DNA of 64,000 bases. Source: JAIQFL01 sp035295745 (GTDB lineage Bacteria; Acidobacteriota; Terriglobia; Bryobacterales; Bryobacteraceae). Where the stretch lies: the NCBI GenBank assembly GCA_035295745.1, contig DATGIL010000071.1, positions 296,507-360,506 on the forward strand. Reading direction: 5' to 3'. A program made the position numbers and the translations under genes. Of the stretch, positions 26,139 to 33,625 are shown piece by piece; position 1 is the first letter of the stretch, and each line of letters begins with the position of its first letter. The notes below the pieces were generated by a model. That model ran no database searches. It worked only from the letters and a program-made list of their open reading frames with translations, and was not told the DNA's origin.

Positions 26139-26818
26139 CCTTCGTATAGTAGCGCTTCGCGGCAGGCCTTCAGAATATTGACTGCCCCGGGCGTATCGCC
26201 GTGGACGCAGATAGTCCGGGCCGTGCCCTGTCGAGCCAGACGAACCGCTTGTTCGGCAGCCTCGGCCGGGTCGGTAATCAGAGCATCGGAATACTTTCGA
26301 TTGCGCAGCGTGCCATCGGCTTCGTAACGGCGATCGGCGAAAGCTTCGCCAGCGACGGGGAGTCCCATCTCGCGCCAGACGTCGAGCATCGGCGACGCGG
26401 CCAAACCGAAGATGGCCACGCGGGGATTCCATTTCGCGACACCATGTCCGATCGCGCGGGCTACCTCGCGATTGCGTACCGCCACGTTATATAGTGCGCC
26501 GTGCGGCTTAACGTGGACGATGGTCCCGCCTAGACGGCGAACGACGGTCTCGAGCCGCTGGATCTGTTCGAAGACGGTGTTCTCAATCTCCGCGGGGGAC
26601 ATGGGAATCTCGAGGCGTCCGAAGTTGGCGCGGTCGGGATAGCCCGGATGGGCGCCGATGTGGACACCCCGTTCGAGCGCCAGCCGCGTAGTCCGTTCCA
26701 TGGTGGATTCGTCGCCCGCGTGTCCGCCGCAAGCGATATTGGCGGAGGTGATGTGCTGCATCAGGGCAGCCTCATGTTGGGCGTCGTCGAGTTCGCCCAT
26801 GTCGCAATTCAAGTCCAT
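26135..26818 (-). CDS. pxpA: 5-oxoprolinase subunit PxpA (LamB/YcsF family)
   Basis: A 227-residue protein that, with PxpB and PxpC, hydrolyses 5-oxoproline to glutamate using ATP. The conserved N-terminus MDLNCDMGEL, the GGHAGDESTM segment, HIGAHPGYPDRANFGR, VKPHGALYN, GEAFADRRYEADGTL and VHGDTPGAV are all present. I put the start at ATG 26818 because homology begins exactly there. The upstream sequence is the repeat array and offers no Shine-Dalgarno sequence; the frame stays open through the array to GTG 27475. The gene lies downstream of pxpB and pxpC but is separated from them by the repeats. Confidence 0.92.
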   Translation of the reverse strand: MDLNCDMGELDDAQHEAALMQHITSANIACGGHAGDESTMERTTRLALERGVHIGAHPGYPDRANFGRLEIPMSPAEIENTVFEQIQRLETVVRRLGGTIVHVKPHGALYNVAVRNREVARAIGHGVAKWNPRVAIFGLAASPMLDVWREMGLPVAGEAFADRRYEADGTLRNRKYSDALITDPAEAAEQAVRLARQGTARTICVHGDTPGAVNILKACREALLYEG

Positions 26819-26822
26819 AAAA

Positions 26823-27424
26823 AACGGGGGCCGGGGGCCAGGGGCCGGGGGTCGGGGAAGCGCGTCTCGCTCCCGCCGTTTTCGGCTTAACTTCGAGCAT
26901 CGCACAAGACTGGGATGTGAAAACAGGGGCCAGGGGCCGGGGGTCGGGGAAACGCTTCTCGCTCCCGCCGTATTCGGCTTAACTTCGAGCATCGCGCAAG
27001 ACTGGGATGTGAAAACAGGGGCCAGGGGCCGGGGGCCAGGGGTCGGGGAAACGCGTCTCGCTCCCGCCGTTTTCGGCTTACGTTCGAGCATCGCGCAAGA
27101 CTGGGATGTGAAAACAGGGGCCGGGGGCCAGGGGCCGGGGGTCGGGGAAACGCGTCTCGCCCCGGCCGTTTTCGGCTTAACTTCGAGCATCGCACAAGAC
27201 CGGGACGTGAAGACAGGGGCCGGGGGCCAGGGGCCGGGGGTCGGGGAAACGCGTCTCGCTCCCGCTGTTTTCGGCTTAACTTCGAGCATCGCACAAGACT
27301 GGGACGTGAAGACAGGGGCCGGGGGCCAGGGGCCTGGGGTCGGGGAAACGCGTCTCGCTCCTGCCGTTTTCGGCTTAACTTCGAGCATCGCACAAGACTG
27401 GGATGTGAAGACAGGGGCCGGGTG
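26823..27424. repeat. Six-copy 99-bp tandem repeat with G-rich (GGGGCC-like) spacers
   Basis: A core beginning GTCGGGGAAACGCGTCTCGC and running through TTTTCGGCTTAACTTCGAGC recurs with its GTC at 26851, 26943, 27042, 27141, 27240 and 27339. The spacing is 92, 99, 99, 99 and 99 bases. Between cores lie runs such as GGGGCCGGGGGCCAGGGGCC, with four or more G-tracts on the plus strand, able in principle to form G-quadruplexes. The copies differ by a few substitutions. The array fills the gap between pxpC and pxpA and is C-rich in the operon transcript. Confidence 0.9.
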
Positions 27425-27456
27425 GCCGGAATAGAGAGGGAAGGCGGCTGGTTTTC

Positions 27457-28308
27457 TTACAGTCCGTACAGCCACTTTTCCTGTTGCTGCAGGGTGGTAA
27501 GGGCTTGCTCCAGAGTGACCTGTTCGAAGGCGACTTGGTCTCGGGGGCGGAGTTGGCCGAGGCGGCAGAAGTCGGCGGAGATCACGTTGCCGGGCTTGGG
27601 GTAACCTCCGGTGGTTTGGTGCTCTACAAAGAGAATGATCGGCTGGCCGTCGGGGGGCACCTGGATGGCGCCGAGGGCAACCCCTTCGGTGAGCATGTGG
27701 CCTCCGGGGCTCGGGATCGCCGGGCCCAGCAGGCGCAGGCCCATGCGGTTCGACTCCTCACTCACTCGATAAGAGCCGGTGTACCAGCCAGCCGGAAACC
27801 AGTCAGATTGCGGTCCCGGAGTAATCCGCAAGGTACCATCGCGAACGTACTCGGGCGCGGGGCGTGCGGGATTGCGCGGGCGGCGCACAGAGGAGTGTCC
27901 GATGGGAAGAACGTCCCCAGCGCGCAGGGCATGCCCGCCCACTCCCGTCATCACGTGAACCGACGCGCTGCCCATCACCGGCGGGACCGCAATTCCTCCC
28001 CGCACGCTCAAATAAACGCGTGCGCCCGATCGAGTCGCTCCGCAGCGCACGACCTGTCCCGCCTTCACTTCTACAGGGTTCCACAGGGGCAGACCGGCGC
28101 CGAAATCCGATCCAGTCAGCGCGATGGTGGTATCGTCTTCGAACTCGAAAGCGCCGCCGATCAGCGTCATTTCGATAGCCGCGGCGTTCTCGGCGTTTCC
28201 CACCAGGAGATTCCCGGCGCGGAACGCAAAAGGATCGGCCGCGCCGGAAGCGGAGATGCCGAAGTGTGCATAGCCGAAGCGACCCAAGTCCTGGACGGTG
28301 GTCTGCAT
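27457..28308 (-). CDS. pxpC: 5-oxoprolinase subunit PxpC (KipA, biotin-dependent carboxyltransferase-like)
   Basis: A subunit of 5-oxoprolinase. From ATG 28308 it is 283 residues. TTVQDLGRFGYAHFGISASGAAD, FEFEDDTTIALTGSDFGAGL, YLSVRGGIAVPPVMGSAS, ESNRMGLRLLGP and the late FVEHQTTGGYPKPG motif are all family hallmarks. The reading frame extends ten conserved codons upstream (HIRVISPG precedes the ATG). It reaches CTG 28338, which overlaps the pxpB stop as CTGA and has GGAGG seven bases before it. The true start is therefore probably that CTG; I give the ATG as the conservative boundary. The operon order is pxpB, pxpC, repeats, pxpA. Confidence 0.92.
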   Translation of the reverse strand: MQTTVQDLGRFGYAHFGISASGAADPFAFRAGNLLVGNAENAAAIEMTLIGGAFEFEDDTTIALTGSDFGAGLPLWNPVEVKAGQVVRCGATRSGARVYLSVRGGIAVPPVMGSASVHVMTGVGGHALRAGDVLPIGHSSVRRPRNPARPAPEYVRDGTLRITPGPQSDWFPAGWYTGSYRVSEESNRMGLRLLGPAIPSPGGHMLTEGVALGAIQVPPDGQPIILFVEHQTTGGYPKPGNVISADFCRLGQLRPRDQVAFEQVTLEQALTTLQQQEKWLYGL

Positions 28309-28334
28309 GCCCGGCGAGATTACCCGGATGTGGC

Positions 28335-28982
28335 TCAGAGACAGACCTCCGCAATGACGAAACGAACCCTGTCTCCCATGCGGAGGAGCGGAGGAGGAGA
28401 CGCTTCGGGATCGAAGAGCCGGAGGGTGGTGCGGCCGATCAATCGCCAGCCCCCGGGCGAGGCCAATGGATATATGCCGGCTTGCCCGCCGCCGATCGCG
28501 ACGCTCCCCACCGGCACGTGTTTCCGGGGCGCCGACAAGCGAGGCGTTGCGAGCTCCGGAGGCAGCCCGCCCAAATAGGGGAAACAGGTCGAGAATCCGA
28601 CGAAGTACACGATGTACTCTGCCGCGGCATGCAGTTCGACTACACGCTGCGGCGCCAGGCCGGTATGCCGGGCTACGTCGGGAAGGTCAGGCCCAAAGTC
28701 CCCTCCGTAGCTGACCGGGATCTCGACCATCCGCTCGGCAAGGGGAGGCGCGTGAGTGGCGGACGCGAGCCGTTCACGGATCAGGGCCTCAACTTCGTCG
28801 TGGGAGCGCAAGCGCGGCTCGAAATCGACCAATACGGAGGCGTACGCGGGATGCAGGTTCAGGATGCCGCGAATCCCCTGAAGGGAGCGCGTCAGCAGGG
28901 TCACCTGGCGGTATGACTCACTCGAGATTTCGCTGCCAAACGTGACCAGCAGGGATCGATCACTGGCCGGAAGGATAGTCAC
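28335..28982 (-). CDS. pxpB: 5-oxoprolinase subunit PxpB (KipI family)
   Basis: A 215-residue protein starting at GTG 28982. It has the typical order ASDRSLLVTFGSEIS, HPAYASVLVDFEP, VEIPVSYGGDFGPDLPDVA and YFVGFSTCFPYLGGLP, then TPRLSAPRKHVPVGSVAIGG and TPRL-like Arg/Lys residues. It ends with GGWRLIGRT. It is the partner of PxpC in the ATP-dependent 5-oxoprolinase complex; 5-oxoproline arises from damaged glutamine or glutathione turnover. It is the first gene of the operon, 22 bases downstream of the sugar-isomerase-like gene on the same strand. The RBS is weak. Confidence 0.9.
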   Translation of the reverse strand: MTILPASDRSLLVTFGSEISSESYRQVTLLTRSLQGIRGILNLHPAYASVLVDFEPRLRSHDEVEALIRERLASATHAPPLAERMVEIPVSYGGDFGPDLPDVARHTGLAPQRVVELHAAAEYIVYFVGFSTCFPYLGGLPPELATPRLSAPRKHVPVGSVAIGGGQAGIYPLASPGGWRLIGRTTLRLFDPEASPPPLLRMGDRVRFVIAEVCL

Positions 28983-29004
28983 TCAGGTGATCTTACCAGC
29001 ATCC

Positions 29005-30612
29005 CTACAGATCCACGGAGCCGCAGACCGATACTTCCAAACCCATTTCGCGGAACATCGCCGCTTTGGCGGCAAGGGCAAGATTCGCAGACGGGCTATC
29101 GGGCGCATAGGCCACCTGGACGTGATTGGACTTGTGCCGGGCCATCAACTGGTCTCGGGATACGCCGTTCAGAACGGCGTGCATGATGGGCCACTGCGGT
29201 GTGGTGATGCGCCAGCGGCGCTCGGTCTCTTCGAGGGGGAGTTCGACGACACGCGCCAGGCCCAGATCGACGTTTAACCGGCCTCGATCGACAAACACCC
29301 GGCTCCACACGATTTCGCCGGGTTTACTGATTCCCTTCAAACTGCCGCCGCCCAAGCGGAAATACATCGGGGGCTGGCGCTCGCTGACGGCGCCCGCGTA
29401 GCCGCCGATCAGGTGTGCCGGCGGAACCGAGCCGGAAATCTCAAATACCCAGACGAACTCTTCACGGCCTTCGATGGGGTAGGGTTCACCGTAGCGCACG
29501 TCGTGCAGAGTCGTTTCGGGATCAAACCCGAGCTTGGTCCAGACACGATTCGTGACCAGCGCGTCGAGGCCGGCGCACTCATCCACCTCGTTGAAGTGAG
29601 GCAAGGCGCGGCCCTCATAGAGGACGCGGCCATTGCCGCGGGCTGTGACCGGCGGCCGGTCCACATTGTTCAGGAGACCTTCCGCGAGATCGGAGGCCGG
29701 CGCCAGGTCCTTGAGTCCCTGTTGGTATTGGATGCCGATGGTGTCACAACCGAAGTCGTCGGCGATGCGCAGAGCCGCAATGTACATGCGGCATTGATCG
29801 AGCACCTGCTGGTCGGTCAGATCGGTTTCCGGATCGGGGCCAGTGTGGAACCGCATACATTTGCGATCGAGCCATGAGCGGACTGCGGCAGCCTCGGAAT
29901 CGCTCACCTGCCGCATCTCGGCAAACAGGGCCGATTGGCTCAACCGCTCTTTGAATACGCCCGTCGGATGCAGGAGTTCGTCCGGGATGATGGCGTTGTA
30001 CATGCCCATGCAACCTTCGTCGAAGACGCCAAGGATTGCCTTGTTGCGGCGGAGTTCCCGCGCGAGCTGGGCGCCGATCTCGACGGCCTTCTCCGGCAGG
30101 CGAACCTCATTGAGGGGATGCACGTGGCTGAGATCGTGCTGAATCGGTTCCCCAGCCAGCCAACGGCGCAGGCCCCCGAGGAAAAAGTCATCGGTGAAAT
30201 CCTGACTCCACAGGGAACTGTGCGCGACGCCCGCCTTGGTCAACGAGGCATTCAGGTTGAGCAGGCCGACCAGTCCCGGCCACTCGCCGCTCCAATTCGC
30301 CACGGTGAGAATGGGACCCTGATGCGTGTAGAGCCCATGCAAGATGTGATGGCTGTACTGCCAGACCGCTTCCACCACCACCAGAGGCGCTTGCGGGGGA
30401 ATCTGGCGGAAAACTTCCATCCCGTACTTCTGGCTGTCGATGAAACCGTGGCCCTTGGCAGGGTCGCAGGGATGACCGCGGCGAACGTCATGCCCAAGTT
30501 GGCGGATCGCGTTCATCACGGATTCCTCGGCACGTGCCTGTGCCGGCCAGCACCGCTGGTTTGCGGAGAGGCGCAAATCCCCGTTAGCTATGATCAATAC
30601 GGATTCCCGCAT
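29005..30612 (-). CDS. L-fucose/L-arabinose isomerase-family protein
   Basis: A protein of about 535 residues that resembles the fucose/arabinose isomerase superfamily in length and in segments such as LVVVEAVWQYSHHILHGLY, GPILTVANWSGEWPGLVGLL, ILGVFDEGCMGMYNAIIPDE and IQYQQGLKDLAPASDLAEGLL. Enzymes of this group convert aldoses to ketoses with a divalent metal. I cannot assign the metal ligands with certainty, so the substrate is unknown. ATG 30612 is used; GTG 30618 is a two-codon longer alternative. With the fucosidase at the left edge this could point to fucose use, but no fuculokinase or aldolase is nearby. It is followed on the same strand by the pxp operon. Confidence 0.7.
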   Translation of the reverse strand: MRESVLIIANGDLRLSANQRCWPAQARAEESVMNAIRQLGHDVRRGHPCDPAKGHGFIDSQKYGMEVFRQIPPQAPLVVVEAVWQYSHHILHGLYTHQGPILTVANWSGEWPGLVGLLNLNASLTKAGVAHSSLWSQDFTDDFFLGGLRRWLAGEPIQHDLSHVHPLNEVRLPEKAVEIGAQLARELRRNKAILGVFDEGCMGMYNAIIPDELLHPTGVFKERLSQSALFAEMRQVSDSEAAAVRSWLDRKCMRFHTGPDPETDLTDQQVLDQCRMYIAALRIADDFGCDTIGIQYQQGLKDLAPASDLAEGLLNNVDRPPVTARGNGRVLYEGRALPHFNEVDECAGLDALVTNRVWTKLGFDPETTLHDVRYGEPYPIEGREEFVWVFEISGSVPPAHLIGGYAGAVSERQPPMYFRLGGGSLKGISKPGEIVWSRVFVDRGRLNVDLGLARVVELPLEETERRWRITTPQWPIMHAVLNGVSRDQLMARHKSNHVQVAYAPDSPSANLALAAKAAMFREMGLEVSVCGSVDL

Positions 30613-30663
30613 GATCACATTCTGACATCCGGGCGCGTCCGACGTCTACTGGAAAGACCGATT

Positions 30664-31152
30664 TTAGCGGTAAATATCGGGCGAAGGAGGTGTTGTCGAG
30701 CGATTGTGGAGATCCGCCACGGTCACTATCGAGATCCGGCAAAAACCTTCCCCAGGTTCGGGGGGAACCAGCTTCAGCGCCATCTTCTCCATTGCGTCGT
30801 CTGGGACAACCCGCTGGCGGTGCGCGTTACGCTCGCGACAGACCTCGATTGGGACAGCGAAGAAAACCGCTTCCACATCGCAACCGTAAGATTTACCAAT
30901 CCCGATGTAGGGAGCGCGCTCCTGTGGCGTGAGGTTGGTCGCGTCCACATAGGTCACAGGCCGGCCGAGGGCCAGCCTCTGACGCAGCACGTAACGCAAA
31001 GTCTGGAATACGCGGTCGTGGATCGTCTGATCGGTGACATCGTCTACCAGCCAGCCGCGGATGGTGTCCGAAGACAAACCGACCACGTTTTTTCGAGCCA
31101 GGTAGGTAGATTTGCCCGATCCCGGCAGCCCAACCAGCACCACGATCCGCAT
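30664..31152 (-). CDS. P-loop kinase (AAA_33, polynucleotide-kinase-like)
   Basis: A 162-residue protein with Walker A GLPGSGKST at residues 8-16 and the conserved VVGLSSDTIRGWLVDD after it. The lid-like and second conserved region is YVDATNLTPQERAPYI, followed by VEAVFFAVPIEVCRERNAHR. This is the pattern of the AAA_33/T4 PNK-like kinase group. Possible substrates are nucleic acid 5' ends or small metabolites; the sequence does not decide. No phosphatase domain is fused to it. It lies 51 bases upstream of the isomerase-like gene on the same strand. Confidence 0.8.
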   Translation of the reverse strand: MRIVVLVGLPGSGKSTYLARKNVVGLSSDTIRGWLVDDVTDQTIHDRVFQTLRYVLRQRLALGRPVTYVDATNLTPQERAPYIGIGKSYGCDVEAVFFAVPIEVCRERNAHRQRVVPDDAMEKMALKLVPPEPGEGFCRISIVTVADLHNRSTTPPSPDIYR

Positions 31153-31198
31153 CAGCGATCATGATAGCCGATGTTTCGACCGCCGTTACCTTCACCTG

Positions 31199-31465
31199 CT
31201 ATTCCGGAAGAGAAGCGCTCCCATTTTCAAGGGTCCCTTCAGCGGGCGGCTCCGGAGCCGTCTCGACTGGAGCGGGCGGCGCCACCGGCTTGGCTTTTTT
31301 CACAGCCTTCTTGGCGGGCTTCTTAGTCGCCTTCTTGGCCGGCTTGGTTGCTTTTTTGGCCGGGGGTTTTGCGGCCTTCTTCGCGGCCTTTTTTACGGCC
31401 TTTTTCGCTGCTTTCTTGGGTGCCTTCTTCGCGGCTTTTTTTGCCGCCTTTTTCTTGGTGGCCAT
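31199..31465 (-). CDS. Histone-H1-like Lys/Ala-rich protein
   Basis: An 88-residue, highly basic protein built from KKAAKKA, KKAPKKA and KKATKPA repeats over residues 4-60. A Pro/Glu-rich, nearly acidic tail of ~28 residues follows. This composition matches the C-terminal domain of eukaryotic histone H1 and bacterial H1-like DNA-binding proteins, so nonspecific binding to DNA (or RNA) is likely. GAGG lies ten bases before ATG 31465. The gene stands alone between the kinase and an intergenic region. Low sequence complexity means homology cannot be judged from composition alone. Confidence 0.75.
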   Translation of the reverse strand: MATKKKAAKKAAKKAPKKAAKKAVKKAAKKAAKPPAKKATKPAKKATKKPAKKAVKKAKPVAPPAPVETAPEPPAEGTLENGSASLPE

Positions 31466-31863
31466 GTTTGAATGTCCTCGAGTTTGTGTGTGCCTCAGGA
31501 AGAGTCACATCATCTTACACCGAATTCTCCGAATAACCAATGAAGAACTTGAGTCAATCGTGATCTCGATCCACACTTGCGCGTCGACGCGCGCCTGCCT
31601 GCTGTATGATCAAAGCAAGACCACATGGGAAAGCCCCTCCCCACGCTCGGGATCCGGCAATGGAAGCGGGAATTGGAAGTGCTCCGATGGCGGATCGGGC
31701 ACGAGCATGATCGCGTTGTGGAACGGATGCGCGCAGACGAGACGAGTCTTCTCGAAGCGCTTTTTTCGTTTGAACAATCCAGACGCACGTCGCCACTCGA
31801 CGTTACCCAAGATACGGCGGACGACACCGTCGCTAACGGTGTCAACAGAAAGCCCGATCACTC
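31466..31863. other. Intergenic region without a confident gene
   Basis: About 400 bases between the histone-like gene and the YIP1 gene. A plus-strand frame 31625-31867 (80 codons, containing RELEVLRWRIGHEHDRVVERM) is possible, but it has no good ribosome binding site and overlaps the YIP1 3' end. Minus-strand frames here look non-coding. An 8-bp hairpin, GACACCGT 31823-31830 with ACGGTGTC 31836-31843, lies just beyond the YIP1 stop. It has no T-tract, so it is not a normal terminator. Confidence 0.4.
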
Positions 31864-32613
31864 CTAACTGAAAAGCCCGGCGAGTCCAGCCCGGATCAGC
31901 GAGAACAACAGCCAGGGCGCGAACACCACAAAGACGGCACTGCCGAACGACATCTTCTTGCCGGCAGCGGCCTTAATTCCAACCGCGCTCAACAGCAGTC
32001 CCCAGATCGTAAACAGATCGAACAGGCTCGCCATCGTGTACCAGAACTTGGAGCTGGTCTGGAAGTCCATGAACGCGCCGGGATTGAACACCAGGGGGTT
32101 CAGCATGAAGAAGTCTTCGGGCTTCTTCAAGAACAACACCACGATCGTCAGCGCCGTCTGGATAATGCCGGGAATGGAAGAATAGGCGAGGATCGCGAGC
32201 AACTGGGCGTAGCGGATGCCCGCCGAAAAGATGGCGGTCATGCCCAACAGCACCAGCCCGACGAAAAGAATGCGCACAGTAGGGCCGAGCACCGCACCGC
32301 CATACGTCGCGAAACCCGTAAATTTCTGTGCCTGTTCGCGCTGAGCATCCGTCAACTGCGCCATCTGCTGCGCAGCTCGCGGATTCATAATGTTGGCCTG
32401 GCGGGTAATTTCGGCAAAACCCAGGTGCTGCACCAGGAGCACGGTGTAGGTTACCAGTGCCAATGTCGTGAGAACCAAGGGCACCCAAAAGGTAGGACGC
32501 GCGGCGATGTCGGTGAAGGCTTTCGTGGGTTCGAACAGGACACCCATGAGCCGGGACAACTCGCTCATTCCCGAAGGCGGAGGCTCCGATGGCACATAAC
32601 TTTCAGGAGTCAT
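31864..32613 (-). CDS. YIP1-family membrane protein
   Basis: A 249-residue polytopic protein. After a hydrophilic, Pro-rich N-terminus it has SRLMGVLFEPTKAFTDIAARP, a phrase typical of bacterial Yip1-domain proteins. Five hydrophobic segments follow, including FWVPLVLTTLALVTYTVLLV, TVRILFVGLVLLGMTAIFSAG, IPGIIQTALTIVVLFL and SAVFVVFAPWLLFSLIRAG. Its function in bacteria is unknown. It is divergent from the lipoprotein gene at 32668, with 54 bp between start codons. Confidence 0.85.
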   Translation of the reverse strand: MTPESYVPSEPPPSGMSELSRLMGVLFEPTKAFTDIAARPTFWVPLVLTTLALVTYTVLLVQHLGFAEITRQANIMNPRAAQQMAQLTDAQREQAQKFTGFATYGGAVLGPTVRILFVGLVLLGMTAIFSAGIRYAQLLAILAYSSIPGIIQTALTIVVLFLKKPEDFFMLNPLVFNPGAFMDFQTSSKFWYTMASLFDLFTIWGLLLSAVGIKAAAGKKMSFGSAVFVVFAPWLLFSLIRAGLAGLFS

Positions 32614-32667
32614 CAGCCCGATTGTACTCCAGTCGATTGCAGCACGCTCAGCTTATGATGGTGGTGG

Positions 32668-33567
32668 ATGCGCCACTACGCAGTCGCGATGCTCGGCTTA
32701 TTCCTCTGCGGCTGCGCGCCGGAAGAGTCCGGGCATCTGAAGGCCATTATCGGAGCGGTGCTGATTGATGGCGCGGGTGGTCCGCCACTGGCGAATTCGA
32801 TCGTTTTGGTTGCCGGCGATCGGATTCGCGCCGCCGGAGCGCTGTCCAGCATTCCGATTCCCGCAGATGCCGACAAGGTGGATGGCTCCGGCGACTATCT
32901 GGTGCCCGCACTGGTGGACGTTTGCGACCGTATCGATCCACCTGGGACGATTCACGCTACTACTGCCGAGGATGCCCGCAGACAGGTGTCGGCACTGGTC
33001 GCGCAGAAGATCGCGACGATACACATCGGCAAACTCCCGGATGCGGCCGCCGAGGCGGTCCTGGAAGCGGCTCGTGAGATTCACATTCCAGTAATTGCGC
33101 ACATTTCCACGCAGGCAGAGGCCCGCTTTGCCGTGAACAAGGGCGCGGCGGTTCTGGTGGGGATGATTCACGACACAGAGAGCCTGGATCAGGAACTGCT
33201 GGGGAAGCTGAGGGATCTGCGGATTGTGGTCGCCCCTTCTTTGGGGAAGGCCGGATCGGCTCTGGACGTCGCCAAGCGAAATACGATGCGGCTTTTCCAG
33301 GCGGGGGCTCCGCTTGCCCTGGCTTCGGAAGGCGGGAATCCGCTTGGGGAACTGGCCCTGATGTCAGATGCCGGAGTGCCCCCCCTGGATGTGGTCGTGG
33401 CCGCGACCCGCAACGGGGCTGTAGCGCTTCACCAGGCGCAAGAGTGCGGAACGATCGAAGCTGAACGGCGGGCCGACCTGCTGCTGCTCTCCGCGAATCC
33501 TGCAGAAGACGTACGAAATCTACGGAAGGTAGCATTAAGGGTGGTGGGTGGCGAGTTCGTGCATTGA
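32668..33567 (+). CDS. Amidohydrolase-like lipoprotein lacking the N-terminal metal motif
   Basis: A 299-residue protein with a lipoprotein signal (MLGLFLCGC, Cys17 as lipidation site). The fold follows the amidohydrolase/imidazolonepropionase group: IIGAVLIDGAGGPPLANSIV, VAGDRIRAAGALSSIPIPAD, then YLVPALVDVCDRIDPP where active enzymes have an HxH motif. Here both histidines are absent. Later parts (IPVIAHISTQAEARFAVNKG, AATRNGAVALHQAQECGTIE, RRADLLLLSANPAEDV) match the usual C-terminal region. It is short for the family. It is therefore probably a non-catalytic or much altered member anchored in the envelope. Confidence 0.7.
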   Translation: MRHYAVAMLGLFLCGCAPEESGHLKAIIGAVLIDGAGGPPLANSIVLVAGDRIRAAGALSSIPIPADADKVDGSGDYLVPALVDVCDRIDPPGTIHATTAEDARRQVSALVAQKIATIHIGKLPDAAAEAVLEAAREIHIPVIAHISTQAEARFAVNKGAAVLVGMIHDTESLDQELLGKLRDLRIVVAPSLGKAGSALDVAKRNTMRLFQAGAPLALASEGGNPLGELALMSDAGVPPLDVVVAATRNGAVALHQAQECGTIEAERRADLLLLSANPAEDVRNLRKVALRVVGGEFVH

Positions 33568-33625
33568 AGTTGGGAACAATCCCGCCGCACGAAACGTAAT
33601 CCACTGCATCGAGGTAAACGGTCAA

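Noticed and set aside
26823..27424. Possible CRISPR array
   Set aside because: The whole 99-bp unit is repeated, including the part that would be a spacer, and no cas gene is present.
26658..27434. Long plus-strand reading frame through the 99-bp repeats (258 codons)
   Set aside because: It is antisense to pxpA and exists only because the GC-rich repeat lacks stops in several frames. There is no ribosome binding site and no conserved domain.
31823..31843. 8-bp hairpin after the YIP1 stop as an intrinsic terminator
   Set aside because: There is no T-tract on either strand after the stem.
31510..31867. Small frames on both strands between the histone-like and YIP1 genes
   Set aside because: None has a good ribosome binding site. 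The plus-strand 80-codon frame is the best but overlaps the YIP1 end, so I list the region as intergenic.
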